A DNA stretch of 60,000 nucleotides, taken from assembly GCA_030141605.1 (NCBI GenBank), contig JAQGDQ010000020.1, forward strand, positions 746,001-806,000, given 5' to 3'. The position numbers and the translations under genes were made by a program. Positions 24,170 to 39,879 of the stretch are shown here, piece by piece. Positions within the stretch are counted from its first letter, which is position 1, and each line of letters begins with the position of its first letter. The notes under the pieces are model-generated. The model saw only the letters and a program-made list of their open reading frames with translations. It did not search any database and was not told where the DNA came from. This DNA comes from Tubiluchus corallicola. Lineage: Eukaryota > Priapulida > Priapulimorpha > Priapulimorphida > Tubiluchidae.

Positions 24170-26110
24170 GTACCTAAGGAATCCATTTCTGGTACTTTTA
24201 TTTCAAAAATGGCAACCGCACAAAGCAAAATTATGCCATTCATGCAATTATATTAACTATTTACTATTATCTATATAAAGGTTTATTATAAAAACAAAAA
24301 GCAAGTTATTTTTATTAACTCGACCTTGCTGAATCTCACAAACTGCTATTAGGCCAAAAATGCAAATCCACTTAAGCAGTCCAATAAGAAGATGACAATA
24401 GGATTCCTCATATATCTAGCATCTAACAGAATGATGAAAAACTTATTCATTTCGCCTGTGAGTTATAAAACTTTGCGTAATTCCAGAACACATCAGATTG
24501 ATTAATTTTGGCTATGAGTCTTATCGAAAATCATTCATTTTTGAGATGGCTGAGAAGATGAAAATTGCTAATTATTACAAGCCCTATTTTAGCTATTAGA
24601 GCAGACAAGCAAAGGTTTTGGTGTCTAAGTATAAGTTCTCAAGGTCAAGGAATCCATATCTGATGCTAAAACACCCATGGCATCACTTAAATTGGGGTTT
24701 AAGACGATTGCCAAGACGGCTGTGATCACTTGTGTAATATATTAGCTATATTGCATGTTCTAAGGCAAATGAGATGATGATTTTAGTATCTAATTATATT
24801 ATTTAAAGATCAAGGATTTAGGGTAGTATACAGTATGACCACCATTTTCAAAATGGCCGAAAAGATGGCTGTCAGTAGCTTACAAAGGCAATATCCTAGT
24901 CAATGTCAAATTGTGAATGCCAAGCGCCACGAAATCAGCGTTATCACCATTCCGTGCCAATAGCCTACCTACTGTTACGACAAGACTTGAGCATTTACAG
25001 AGAGAAAGGAAAAAACTCGCTCGGCTCACATGGTAAGCGTCTGAGGCATTTATATCTCTAAGAAACACTGCTAGAGTTGAGCAGCATTCACAAAAAAAGA
25101 AAGTCAATTGAGCCAAGTCCTCCAGAGTCTGCAGCACCGTAGGAGCACAACAAACATGTGGTATATCAGGCACGATACGGCTAAGCCAGATATTAATCAA
25201 TGCCCCAACTTCACCTTCACCATTTGACGAGGCAAGAAGAGGTCCCTACTGATGTGACGTGCGAACAGCACTGGACACTAAGGCCAGAAGTCGTTTTTAA
25301 AGTAAAGTAACTAGTTAACCAGTTACCAGTACCCAGTTAACATAACATTTAACGTAATTAAGTATTACTGCCAGCCAACCAAATGCTATATGGCATATGT
25401 AAGTGTGTTCAAGCAAGTTTTGTTTGTATAGCTCTGTGCAAATGTGGTGGTGAATGTGAGAAATGTTTTTAAGGTAGTGTTATCTATGTTATGTATATCA
25501 AGATTCTGACACAGACAGTTTGTTTCTTATTGCTGGCCTCGTTATCAACTCGTACATTAAATGAGTGATGTGCATACATGATATTGCTGATATCGTTAAG
25601 GTTTAATATGAATAATACTAATACGTAAATACTTGATCTTTAAAACTAATCTCCAGTAGAACGTACGATTTAGCTGATACATTATAGAAGCCGCAGCAGC
25701 TATCTTGGCAAACATATTGAAATATTAAATAGGTGATGTCATAAGTGTTGTTCAGCATCAGCCATCTTGAATGCCACACTGGATGCTACCCTAAATCATT
25801 TGCAGTTAAAGCCTATGTCTACATGCTAAAATCCTCACCCTATCAGCCTAAGAACATACAATGTAGCTAACATATTACATGAGCACCTGCAACATCTTGG
25901 AACCCTCTTGAAATACTAAATAACATGACGTCTTAGGTATTTTAAGTATCAGATGTGGTCTTAAACATTGAAAACCTAAATTTACACTCCAAAATGGTCA
26001 TCTTATCTATTCTAACACTTAAGATACGGCCTTGATATAGTGGCAAAAGACATCTTGTCGGCCATCTTGAAAACGGCGGCTATATTGGAGGATTTTCGGT
26101 TGACCCATAT
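24170..26110. mobile_element. foldback-like element, GCCATCTTGAAA word family
   Basis: The left arm carries AAAATGGC, GATGGCTGAGAAGATG and CAAAATGGCCGAAAAGATGG. The right arm (25690-26090) carries the inverse words AGCTATCTTGGC, GCCATCTTGAATG and GGCCATCTTGAAAACGG. Longer blocks also match in inverse orientation: 24655-24765 corresponds to 25858-25965 (compare CATGCAATATAGCTAATATATTAC with CATACAATGTAGCTAACATATTAC). The centre has no recognisable coding sequence; the 106-residue minus frame at 24880-25200 has no known domain. Confidence 0.55.
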
Positions 26111-27040
26111 CTAATATCACCTTGATGGGTTCTACCATTGTGCAAAATTTTGGGTGAAATTAGCAATTTTTTGAACATTTTACTAAACCATATTTCGGTC
26201 CTGGTGGCTATCTTGTTTTTTTTGCTTTTATTGGACTGTTTAATTTCCTTACCTCCTCTTTGGGGTTCAGCAGTTTTTTGGATTCAACAAGGTCGAATTG
26301 ATGTTTGTGTTTTGTTAATAAATCTTTAGGTGAAACAGCTTATATAACTGCAGGAATGGCATAATTGCGTGTGGCGTGGCGGCATTTTTGAAAAGAAAGT
26401 AACAGAAATGGAGTGAATAGGTTTGTCTACCATAGAATAGATGTCATAGTCGCTTCTTAATATCAATTTGTTGTGAATTTCTTTTGATTAATTTAGCTTA
26501 TGCAAAACTTGGCAGCCATTTCGGTTTTTGCGATTTTCACTGTTTTTCGCCTATTTTCCAAGCTGACATTTTTTCGGGTTCAAATTGATAAGACTGCCTG
26601 TGTTGCCCGCTTTTATAGACCTAGAACTTTATAGCTCTACCTTTTCGGCATTTTCTTCTGGTCTATTATAAAACGTACTTTTTGAAATTACGCATCTGGT
26701 TTATTTAGCGAACCTTTATGTTAGTAGGAACCATAACCATAAACTACAATTTTTGTACAATCATTGTCACGCTATACGAAACCTGGGGTCCTTATTAAAC
26801 TCGTTATTTATATAGAACCTCTAACCTGTCTATTTCCAGTTGACATAAAGGTGTTGTGCGACATACAGTATCGGCTGGCTTCATCTTGCACTGTGAAGCA
26901 TATATGATATGAAAGCGCTGGTTTAGCTGAAGCTTCTCTGACATTTTAGATACAACACTCGCAAATAGGCAGCAATGTGAAGCCGATACTTGCATTAAAT
27001 CATTGCGAGCTGAATATTATATCTTACTGCGCCATATGCA
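26111..27040. other. no gene seen
   Basis: AT-rich DNA. GCCATTTCGG/TTTTTCG words near 26510-26580 resemble the arms of the preceding element and may be part of it. Confidence 0.35.
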
Positions 27041-27046
27041 TTTGAG

Positions 27047-27326
27047 CTGCCTGTAATTATGAAACCTTATGGGCTTCATAATTACATGATTCCATGTGTG
27101 CCGAGTAAATGTGGACTAGATAAATTTAGGCTTCAAATTCCGACATCCAACCCGGTATTTGAAATAAAGCTAAAGGAGCCAAATATGCCATGTATAACTA
27201 CCGCCACTGATTTGACAGGGGGGAACAGTATCGATGTAAAGATCAGTAGAGGAGTTATTGCAACCAAGAGTCTCGCATTATTTGCAAATAGCAGGATGTT
27301 TGGGCTTGATTTCCAGTTATCATCAG
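27047..27326 (+). CDS. possible unrecognised exon
   Basis: A plus-strand frame encodes about 93 residues of ordinary, non-repetitive composition (for example PCVPSKCGLDKFRLQIP, MPCITTATDLTGGNSIDVK, NSRMFGLDFQLSS). It ends at a plausible donor, CATCAG followed by GTGAAT, and a weak acceptor (ATTTGAG) lies just upstream. I recognise no domain and found no partner exon. It would run opposite to the Ly6 genes, inside the inferred Ly6-B intron. It may be an exon of an unknown gene, a transposon fragment or chance. Confidence 0.25.
27052..27086. repeat. 35-bp perfect-armed hairpin
   Basis: TGTAATTATGAA and TTCATAATTACA are exact reverse complements (12 bp each) around an 11-base centre that can add further CC/GG pairs. 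The hairpin overlaps the start of the possible exon above. Confidence 0.8.
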
Positions 27327-27359
27327 GTGAATATTTAATTAGTTTAATTGTATAAAATT

Positions 27360-28490
27360 ATTCAAAAAAACCAATTTTCTATAAAATAGTTTGAAAATTA
27401 TCAGCTATTATTGTGTGGATATAACAGTAAGACTGAACAATGATCAATTGTTATGCGGGCATGAACAATAAGACAATTTTGAAAACTGGTAAACTGTTTG
27501 TTTACAAATCTGAACACGTAACATAGACAATCTTTGAAAAGAAAATGCTTTTGCCATTTTGCTCTATTTTACGAGATGGTTTGAAAACAAAGGACACGTC
27601 TTGTTATATGTGAATAATTTTTCTCGTTTCCTTTAATTCTTTTACCAATTTTTGTACTGGTGCTAAACTAGACTGAGAGCCTGTTGGATGTATTCACAAA
27701 ATTATACTTGATAAGTAATTTCTAAATACAGTTTAGGTTTATTCAAACAAAATAATATATAACGTACAGATTGTATAACGTACGTATATATAATATATAT
27801 TGTATCATTGTGGTTGATACGTTTTTGACACCCAAAGTATCAGCAGTCAGCACTAACTCAATGTTTTGCATTGTAAGCACAATGTGAGCACCTTTACGCT
27901 TACAGCCTATAGCATGCCATTCCACGCTCTATAATCAGCGTGCAGTATATCGCAGCAATATGAGTCGTCACGTTCATTGCATGAACCGTGTGTGAAATGT
28001 CCCTAATATCACACTAAGTGAATTAATACGCTTCATTAAATAGCTGGTTTCAAGTTTTAATGCGTGGCATCGGCCTCAAGCTCTTGCTAAGTACGGTGGC
28101 AAAAGTAACCATATTTCCTGTTAAGTCTTGTGTACTTATCCAAGCGGTCAGCGCTAAGTAGCACTACTCTCTAATTACTCGCTGGCTTCCCCAATTGTTA
28201 AGAGTTTGTGTGTCGGATAGTGATAACTGCTCATTGAAGGCTTCGCTTTTAGCTTCTCGGCGAAGCTGTGAGAACCGTCTTAAAAGCGCGTAAAATGAGC
28301 CTACGTTAATTAAGCCCCAAAGTAAATAAATTTGTGAAATGTAATTAAAATTCATGTGTAGGATACTCATTCGAAGTGTAATGAAGTGAAAAAATTGCAT
28401 CCTGAAGAAACCATTCTCTCTTTGTACAATAGTTCTTCTTTCTTTATATATAGCTCACGGGATAGGTAGAACTAGGCGGGACACGGCAGT
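27360..28490. other. no gene seen
   Basis: AT-rich DNA with a TA-rich patch near 27755-27805. Nothing recognised. Confidence 0.4.
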
Positions 28491-28499
28491 AACGGCGTC

Positions 28500-29180
28500 T
28501 GACCTCTGGTGAAGGGCCAGGGGCAGCGGGCGCTTTTCGTTTTTCTATAACTCCAAATCTCCTCCTAGGGCTACCAGTTTTTCCAAAATGTTTTCACAAG
28601 TATTTAGGCACTGTGTAGTAGATGTGCACCTGAGGTTTTAAAACCTGGAATTCGTTAAGGACCCGAAATAAAAACTAAAGTCAGAAAATTGGGTCATGTC
28701 TGTAACTCCGTAAACGTGAGAACTAGAATCACGAAACTTGCAGGGCAGATAAGATACTCAGAGAATGGTATGGGAAAGCTGACCTCTAGGTCAAGGGTCA
28801 CAGTGACCGTGGCCAAAGTGTGAAAAATAGGCCAAATAACTCAGCTTCTATTATAGTGTTGGACTGGGAATCTATATTTTTGCATGAACGTGTAGTCAAG
28901 TAAGGGTAGATGTGCACAAAAAATTTATCAGAGTGGGCGTGGCTAGGTCACGTGAAATGGAAAAAGTGCTAAAATAGGTTTTTGTCAATAACTGAAAATG
29001 TAAACAAGGTGAAGTCCCGGACTTGCATGGCAGGTTGGGCACGAAATACTGAACAATGACCTCGGCTGAAAGGGTCAATGACAATAGGCATTATGTCAAT
29101 TTTTCGTAGGCTCTGTCTCTTCTTACAGTTTTTGAGCTAGAACAACAATTTTTGGTACGTGACTAAATGGCCCCAAATTT
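28500..29180. repeat. dispersed-repeat-like block with GGTCACAGTGACC palindrome
   Basis: This is less AT-rich than its surroundings. It has regularly recurring phrases (AACTCCGTAAACGTGAGAAC, ATAACTCAGCTTCTATTA, ATAACTGAAAATG; each followed by a remark-like CTTGCAGGGC or CTTGCATGGCAGG) spaced by 100-150 bp. It centres on the palindrome GGTCACAGTGACC at about 28795. The organisation suggests an internally repeated non-coding mobile element. From memory, similar CAAGGTCACAGTGACC phrases are common in marine invertebrate genomes. Confidence 0.4.
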
Positions 29181-29405
29181 TTATGCTTGGTAGAAGCGAG
29201 AAAAAACGAGAAGGAAGTTCGTTGTTTAGTTCTTATTTTGAAACATATGTATGTGTATTTTGATGAGAAATAAAACGAATAACTACTAAAAGAGAAAAGA
29301 AGACGGAAAAGTGGGAGAATTTGAATTTGAATTTAAACTTTTATTTCAGAATTTCTTTCATATAAAACGGTAGTTAAAAGGAGGTAGGAAGAAAGAGTCA
29401 GAAAC

Positions 29406-32305
<2,900 letters not shown>

Positions 32306-32309
32306 TCTG

Positions 32310-32402
32310 ATTTTATTATTATATATTATATAATTATTATAATTTATATTATATCATTTATTATTGTAATATTGTAAAATTATTATATATTATTATATTG
32401 CA
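32310..32402. repeat. A+T-only low-complexity tract
   Basis: About 90 bp of almost pure TTATTATA/TATAATAA words, capable of self-pairing. Confidence 0.75.
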
Positions 32403-35400
32403 CTTTAGTCTCAATTTTAGATATTCACTGCCCTGGAAAAATGTTTGAAAAAAATTAATATTTAATAAACAATGCCTGCGTTCATCAATAATTTAATGTT
32501 TATTTAATAGAAGAAACCATGCAGCTAAGTTCCGCAGTTAAGCTATGTAATGTTATTACCGGTCTCAATGGGGATTTTGAACAATGACAGTGAGCATCTT
32601 AATGGCTATGAAATCCTATGTTGCAAAAATGACTGGATCTCAAGAGTGGTCTTGAGCATTTCATTATGGATGCAAAGACCACTATGACGAGAAGAAGCTT
32701 CCGAAAGCCGCCAAAGCCGAAACTGCAAGTATATGAACACATCAAAGCAAGAAAACTTCCACTGTTACGTGAAGTAATTCAACTTATGCAATTCATTTCA
32801 CGATAGCAGGTTCCTTTTAAAAGAAGATACGTGAATTGGCAAAAGGCAAAAGGCTTATGCTAATTTTCTTTCTGAACTACAACTGAAGACCCGTCAAAAT
32901 AACAAATGTTGGAAGGAATAATAGTTAAGCTTTTCCTGGATGACAAACGTGCTAGAACTTCTTACTTGAAGTTCCAGTAATATTGTAACGAACGGACAAA
33001 ACTTACTTAGTTCATAAGAATGTTTATTAATATATTTACCTTTGGCAAAATAGTAAATTAACGCTTGGACTGTAAAATAATTACAACCATGCGGTTGAGT
33101 GTAAACGAGAATCAATAAAAGTATATAGTATTGGCAACTCCATTGAACAACACTTTTTTGCAGGTATTTTGATGCTGATCCTTTGACATTACATAGTCTT
33201 GCGTTTACCTTCACTGTTTGGTATTTACTTCGTTTTTGTCTACATGTTTTTTTCAAATCTCGTAAATAATTAAGCGTTGTATGTGATGTCAAATAAAATA
33301 AGACTAGGAAGTAGGCACTATGTGTAACTTTCGAAAATTCATATCAGTAATGAACTTCAGTTCATTGACAACCCTTTTCTGGCATCCACCGTCTATATTG
33401 ATGAATCTTTTTTACCACTTCGGACTTCCCTAATAGTTTGTAACTAACATTCTTATAACATGTCAAGTTAGAAGATGCTCCATAACTGCTTGTTCCTTCT
33501 GTGCTTTTCTTGCTTCTTTTTGCTTGTCGAATAAGTATTGTCCGAAACGTTTTTCCGATAAGACAATTATTGTGTATGTACAAAGTTAAATTTAGATTTA
33601 TTCTACTATAATTTCTTAAGGCTAAACCAGCCTGGTGCGTAAAATGCTAGGAACAGGTTTTTCCGCCGTAGAGGCTATCTTTATGTAGGTCCTCTAAAGT
33701 ACTGTGCACAGCTTAACTAGATACTAATAATTATTATCGTAAAATTTGTGACGTCTAACCTTTGTTTCGTATTATTAATGTCATTCAGTATGTACGTCTA
33801 ACCTTGTAACTTTATTGTAAATAAGTATTTGCATCATGATGTTTTAATCAATTACTTTAGTTTATCTCTAGCTAGGAACTACAGTAAAGATCAACAAATA
33901 CTAATTTCTAATAATATGCTTTTCGAGAACTTCCTTTATACACAAAAAGCTTTAGTCTAATCACATTAAAATCCCACATTTCGAGAGCAAACAAAGAAAC
34001 GCAAGAAAAATAATTTTTAAGTTAACGACACTTGTATTTATAATTTTTGAGTTGCTTGTCACAAAACCTTACAAGTCGCCTATTATTAGGCACCAACAAC
34101 TTTAAACACAGTCTGCTTAGTTGAAATAGACTAAGAGTTAAGCAGCTATAAAAGATCAAACTAGAGAGACACAAGGAATAACCAGAGCGGTGCATAGTAC
34201 TTTCCTACTATACACTGCTCTGGGAAAACTTGTTAAGGGCGCCCCCATGTTATGGGAAACTGAACAAGGAAATTGACTCTTATGACTTTTATACTTTTCT
34301 TGCATATAGTGGAGTTAACCATTATGTAAATAAAGGTACTCATAAGCTTCAAAAGAATTTCGATCCATCGCTGTAACAGTCCCTACACCTCAATTTGTGC
34401 ATTCTTTCTTCATTCTGATTTTCTGATGCAGTAATTATAACGTTTTAAAATTTGTGCGAAGTAAATTACAAGCGAAATCCTAGCTAATCTAACGCATGGC
34501 ATTTTATGAACTAATCAATCATTGCGACATAATTTTCTTAAAATTTGAATTTTCGGTTAAATAACTTTACGCGGATGACTTGGGTAATTTTAACGCATGC
34601 GTAATCCTGTCTCTCATAATATGGTAACGCAGGATAAATTAATTCCGGAAAAGAAATAAATACAAATGTACAGTTTCTAGTAGATTTTTTGATGTTTCGT
34701 GCATGCGCAATACTGTGTTGTGACACAGCAGTTTAACGGTTACAGTGATTCATAAATTGATTTGGAAATTCCGTTATTAATGTAACACCAAAACTTGACA
34801 CGTAAGTGAAGCACCTTTGCGACATCATAAATAATTATCGTAGTGCATTTAGTTAACAACCCTATAATAGCAGTGTATATAGTTACATAATTGGTAACAA
34901 ATGTGAAGGTACCTAACATTATAGCGATTGCAAATTTCCAGTATTCTATCTCATATCAGTGTATTTGTGACTTCAATTAGGGGTTCAAATTAGGGCAAGT
35001 GACATTATATACAAAAAATAGTCAATATCCATTTGCTACCAATAGCAGGATAGGAAAAAGCTCACTGACTGCATGTTAACTACCAAAAAGAGAAAACGTA
35101 ACAAGACTGTCCCAGTCCTAGTTCATTTTAGTTTCAGTTTAAAATTTTAAGACCTGCAATCAAATTAGGTATAATTCTAAATTAACACAAAAATACCAAA
35201 ATCTGCGATAATAATGACCTGCTGAATATCTTTCAAAAGAACTCCAACTCGTTCTGAAACACTCAAAAATTTAAGCTTTTTATTGGATCGATGTTGTTTG
35301 ATTAGGTTTAATTAAAATTCGCTTGACATTAATTTATGCAAATATATGCGTTCATTATTTAATATCAAAAATGCGTGTCATAAATTGCGCATAATTGATA

Positions 35401-35500
35401 ACCCCATTTCTTTGTTATTAACTTCCTGCTAATTATTTTCAGTCGTACGCTGTTATATGAACTCTATTCGTAATCAAGCGGATTTAGGCCTACAATAGTT
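32403..35500. other. no gene seen
   Basis: AT-rich DNA. The longest frame (132 codons, minus, 32894-33292) has no recognisable domain and is within what chance can produce. Confidence 0.35.
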
Positions 35501-35524
35501 TACGTTGGCTTATATTATAAACTA

Positions 35525-37180
35525 TCTGAACCCGGTCGCGCCACAAGGGAAAACATGTCAAAGGACCACAGGTCAAAGGTCCATTAGACAAAGGTTCACC
35601 GGTCATAGGATCAAAGTGGACAAAGGACCACCAGTTAAACAGCCTTCAGAAAAAGGAACACTAGTCAATGTTTCAATTGAAAAGACAAAGGATCATTGGT
35701 CAAAGAACCACCAAATAAAAATTAGCAGATCACATAAATGTCAACCGAAAAACCATTTGAGATATAGATATACATTTTGCTTTGTGTTGAAATAATAATT
35801 ATTTGCAGAGGTTAAACTCACCATCAGGATAAATAACGAAGTTCTGCATTATTTATTTCTCATGACTCACCTTCTACTCACGATGCCAAAAATGCTGGAT
35901 TGAATAATTCAATTGTGCTACAATTAGAAAATAAATTATTATGTTTTAAAGAACGAAAATTAACAAAAAACGAAAAACATAAGAAAATTAAATTTGTAGA
36001 GATTTCTAAAATGTATAAAAAGTTTAAGTTTAGCTTTATTATGTTTAATAAAACAGATTGGAGACAGTATTTTGTATTTACAAATTGACATTGGTTAGTT
36101 TTAATAAATGTTTAATAAAAAGCTATTTCTTGCTACAGTGCCTAACTTCACTAGACATTTAACTGGAAAATATTCATTTAAAAATAGTATGTGTTTTTGT
36201 GACTTGGAGCTGGGGTGTGTCTAAGCTAACAACGTTTACATTTCATGTATAACTCATAACAACTAATTTCAGTTTTATTGTTAACTAATCTTTCTTTGCT
36301 AATAACTTCAGATAAAATGCAGCACTTCGCAGGAGCCAAGGGGTTATCGCAAGAAGAAAGAAGTCGGTAGTATACAGCAAAGTTTGTTTTTATAAGAATG
36401 GTACGCTTTCATGGAGTTTAGATTATAGATGGTACGCTTTCATCGATGATAGACACTAATTAATATCAGGCAGAAGTAACATGCGCCATACCTTTCTTGC
36501 AATGATATACTTTTCTTGTAACGATCGTCAAACATTAAAACATTTCCCAGTGGCGACAAATGAAATGACTTGACTGTCTTGTTTTTAGAAATCTGAAACG
36601 CGCGCAGCAATAATTATTCACGAGTGATAGTTTAAAAAAATAATCAAACCTGTGACAAGCTGGCGACGATAATTAGGCCACCACCTTCTGTTAAAAAACG
36701 ATGTTTTCATATTAGAAACTCCAAAAAAATCTTCATCTTCAAGCCTACTTCATGAAAACAACTTTGCGTTAACATTTTTAAAGCATATAGTTCTCTAACC
36801 TGTTGTCAGTCTTGTGAATTTCTTAGCTTTTTTATCTTTTAGTCTTGTGTTCAGCTGGGTGTTTTAACTTTTCTTACCATACCACGTACATTGTTAACGT
36901 ACGAAATAAATTTTAAATGAAAATAAAACAAGATAAAAATATTTTATCAATCATTATTATTATCGGCTAAAATTATCATCTACATTTTATTAAGTAAGAC
37001 ATTAACGTAAGTATATGTTGTAACTTCGTTCAAGCTGCTGTCAGCACAAACACTAGCGGTCCTCAGTCCATTTTCCTGACACGTTGACCTTTGACCATTT
37101 TTAAAATGCTGAAGCTGGGTCTTTAACTGGTTGTCCTTTAACTAGTGGTTCTTTGTCCAGTGGTCTTTTCACCATCAACC
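35525..37180. mobile_element. foldback-like element, GGTCAAAGGACCAC word family
   Basis: The left arm (35550-35715) repeats words such as AAAGGACCACAGGTC, AAAGGTCCATTAGAC and CAAAGGATCATTGGTC. The right arm (37083-37173) carries the inverse: ACCTTTGACCA, TCTTTAACTGG, ACTAGTGGTTC, GTCCAGTGGTC. The end phrase GTCTTTTCACC-(N)-CAACC recurs at the single arm near 43870. The core has no recognisable coding sequence; the Lys-rich plus frames are AT-rich by-products. Confidence 0.55.
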
Positions 37181-38435
37181 GTTATTTTGGACGCCACTTT
37201 GGCCTGAAATACTGGTCTTTATCTGGATAGTGTGGGACGTCAATATTCGAACTCGGGGCCTTCTAAAATTTTTAAAAACACATTTGACATTATATATAGC
37301 AGAATACCCTAAACGTGATATTTTGGACGACATTTTGGTCGCCATATGGAGGGACAACGACCTAATTTTACGTTAACCTTGCCAGGACTGTGGTGATTCT
37401 TAGCGTACAGAATAAGGACACACAAACGCCCGCGCACACGCATTCATCTTCGATTCTCATATTTATATGTATATAGATTGACAGCTAGTGTTAACGCAAT
37501 AATCAGTGTATTAGTGGACTTCTAATAGGTACATCTTCTGGAGATAAATTGAAATTGAAAGCGACGTCAATTAGAGTCAAGAACCTTATACTGTATATGC
37601 ATAATTTTATTGAAGCTTTTCTCAGTCAATGTGATGTAAATCACCCACACACAAGCTGTTACTTCGCTTGCTTACATTATTAGCAGCTTTATGCTTCAGC
37701 ACACAAGAAGCTCTTGGTGGCTTCTTTATGTTCCTTATATTACGTTTTTTGTCTCAACGGATGATGACTGTTATTACCATTATCCGACTCGTAGTAGCCA
37801 TAGTTTTTCATCAATACAGAATAGCTGCACAATCAGAACGCCAGGGTTACATAATGTACCTAATTCTACAACATTTCATACTGCACGTACATCGCCTTTT
37901 TCTTTGTGTGTGAAACATAAATTATTTTATTCTTATCAAACTACGTCAGTAATTAAAAATATGTTAGGCTGTAATGTAAAAAATGCAAGTTACAACATGT
38001 GAAGCATGATAATTACATGTTAGTAATATATACTGAATTAAATATTGATGTTAAATTAGTAATAATAGTTACAATCATTTGATGAAAAAATATAATTTAT
38101 ACAGGTCTTAGACAGTTTGAAACAATGTAACATTTCGGTCGTGGCTTAGTCGAGAGGATCCGAAAAGAAATGTTGAAATGTTCAGCTGAATGGTCAAGTT
38201 ATTTACGTTAAACCGGAAAATATTTTATTGTAATAGCTTGTTTAATTTTTTCCCAAGGTTCATTCCACTAACTATATATAAGAGACACTCGAGCAAGGAA
38301 TGTTGTACAGTTTCTCTCGAAGACCCGAAAGTACAATTTGGCTTAACTACGCTCCCAGTTCTGATGCTGCATCGGTGACTGCTGAGTGCTGAGATCGTGA
38401 TTTCATTGAGAAAAGCCGACTCATTAACTATTGTT
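37181..38435. other. no gene seen
   Basis: No supported gene. The overlapping frames near 37668-38002 have no known domain. An A-box-like GTGGCTTAGTCGAGAGG at about 38143 is not followed by a convincing B box. Confidence 0.35.
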
Positions 38436-39690
38436 TTGAAAACGAGTTAAGACAAGGTCGTTTTCTTAAAATTTATCTACATACAGTTACATATTTTTGG
38501 CAGATTCTAGAGGATTTACGATAACATTGCATAAATTTTGTATCAGATTATATACTTTCTAGCTGTCTTGCACTATGACTATTACAATGATTCTGCTTTA
38601 ACATTGTTTGTGCAGAGTACTATGCAGTAAGCAAAATCGAATGTACGTAAAAATGACACAAGAAAAGACGGCACAGGTAAAACTGGCACAGGAAAAATGG
38701 CACAAATGAAAAAGTAGGAAAAATGGCACATATGTTATTTTCATGCGATTGATTTCCATACTAAAACTTCAATGTTCTCAGTAGGAAGCAGATCTCTGCC
38801 AAAGCAGAACAATCCTTATCTAATTAACCTGATTATTTTCATTCAAAAAATTTAACACAGAGATAAACAAGCAAACATACAAAAATGTACATAAATTGGT
38901 ATTATATTGACTATCAAAAGACTCACAAAATATTTGTTCACTAAATGGATTTATAAAAAAATAGTGCACGAATGTTCCACTTAGGGATTTTATCTACCTT
39001 TTCCTCCATTAATTATGGCGGCGGTAATAGACTGACAAATATATACTTACTAAGTCACCTTATAATGTTGACGCATTAATAAGCAAAGATTATAGACAGC
39101 GTTACACAGCTTACAAGCGAAATTTTCTCGAAGTGGAACCTTGAACTAACTCGTAGTTGTGTGTCCTCGTGGAACTAGTAAAAAACAAGTACTAAACACT
39201 CCCTCTGAGACCGTGAAGTGCTTCACGAAAGTTTTTTGTGCGTGCAGTTCGGTCAAGTTTTGCGAAAAAAGAACCGACAAAAAGATTCCCATTTTGGCAC
39301 CCTACAACCTGCCTTTCTTCACAAAGTCTCTTGGAAATATGTTAGATAGTTTTTGCCATAACAGCGAAAATACAGCCAAACAAACAAACAAGCTATGTTG
39401 AAGCATAACTTTCTTGGCAGATGTAAAAATATCTAAAATAATTATCCTCTACTGTAACCTTAACCCTAAGCATATCTTACTAAGTGACACATTTTTGTCT
39501 ATGCCATTTTACCTGTTTCATTTTACTATGCCATTTTTTCTGTTCCATTTTTGCCTGTGCCATTTTACCTACTTTTCCATTTGTGACATTTTTCTTGCGC
39601 CATATAATTTTTCCTGTGCCATTTTTACCTATTTTTCAATTTGCGCCATGTTTACTTGGACCATTTTTACCTTCATTCCGTTTTTGTACA
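38436..39690. mobile_element. foldback-like element, GGCACAGGAAAAAT family, copy 2
   Basis: It starts with a flank (38436-38630) homologous to 19735-19910 of copy 1 but inverted relative to the core. The left arm follows (38650-38735: AAACTGGCACAGGAAAAATGGCAC), then a core collinear with copy 1 (CAGTAGGAAGCAGATC; CATTTTGGCACCC; ACTTTCTTGGCAGATGTAAA). A telomere-like CTGTAACCTTAACCCTAAG lies near 39453. A long right arm (39490-39680) is made of GTGCCATTTT and TACCTACTTTTCCATTTG words. Reading frames here are translations of the repeat. Confidence 0.65.
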
Positions 39691-39879
39691 TGTCCTAATA
39701 AGCCTGACAATTCATGTTAATAGACTGCCTAATAAGAGTTGATAGACTGAGTCATCATTTAATTTGAATTCAGAGCTTCGATTGGTTAGACTCTTGTCAA
39801 TGATTAGATAATTGTACAGATGTTTGAAAATGATTTTTTGAAAACGAGATTCAGAAAAATGTCCACTTTTCAGTGATTT

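Noticed and set aside
32894-33292. 132-codon minus-strand frame
   Set aside because: No recognisable domain or splice support, and its length is compatible with chance in 60 kb.
37668-38002. Two overlapping plus-strand frames of 81 and 103 codons
   Set aside because: No domain, no splice context, and they are mutually exclusive frames in AT-rich DNA.
38140-38170. A-box-like GTGGCTTAGTCGAGAGG
   Set aside because: No B box at the right spacing and no foldable tRNA body.
39414-39720. Phe/Cys/His-rich plus-strand frames
   Set aside because: They are translations of the CATTTTACCTGTGCC-type word array in the right arm of foldback copy 2.
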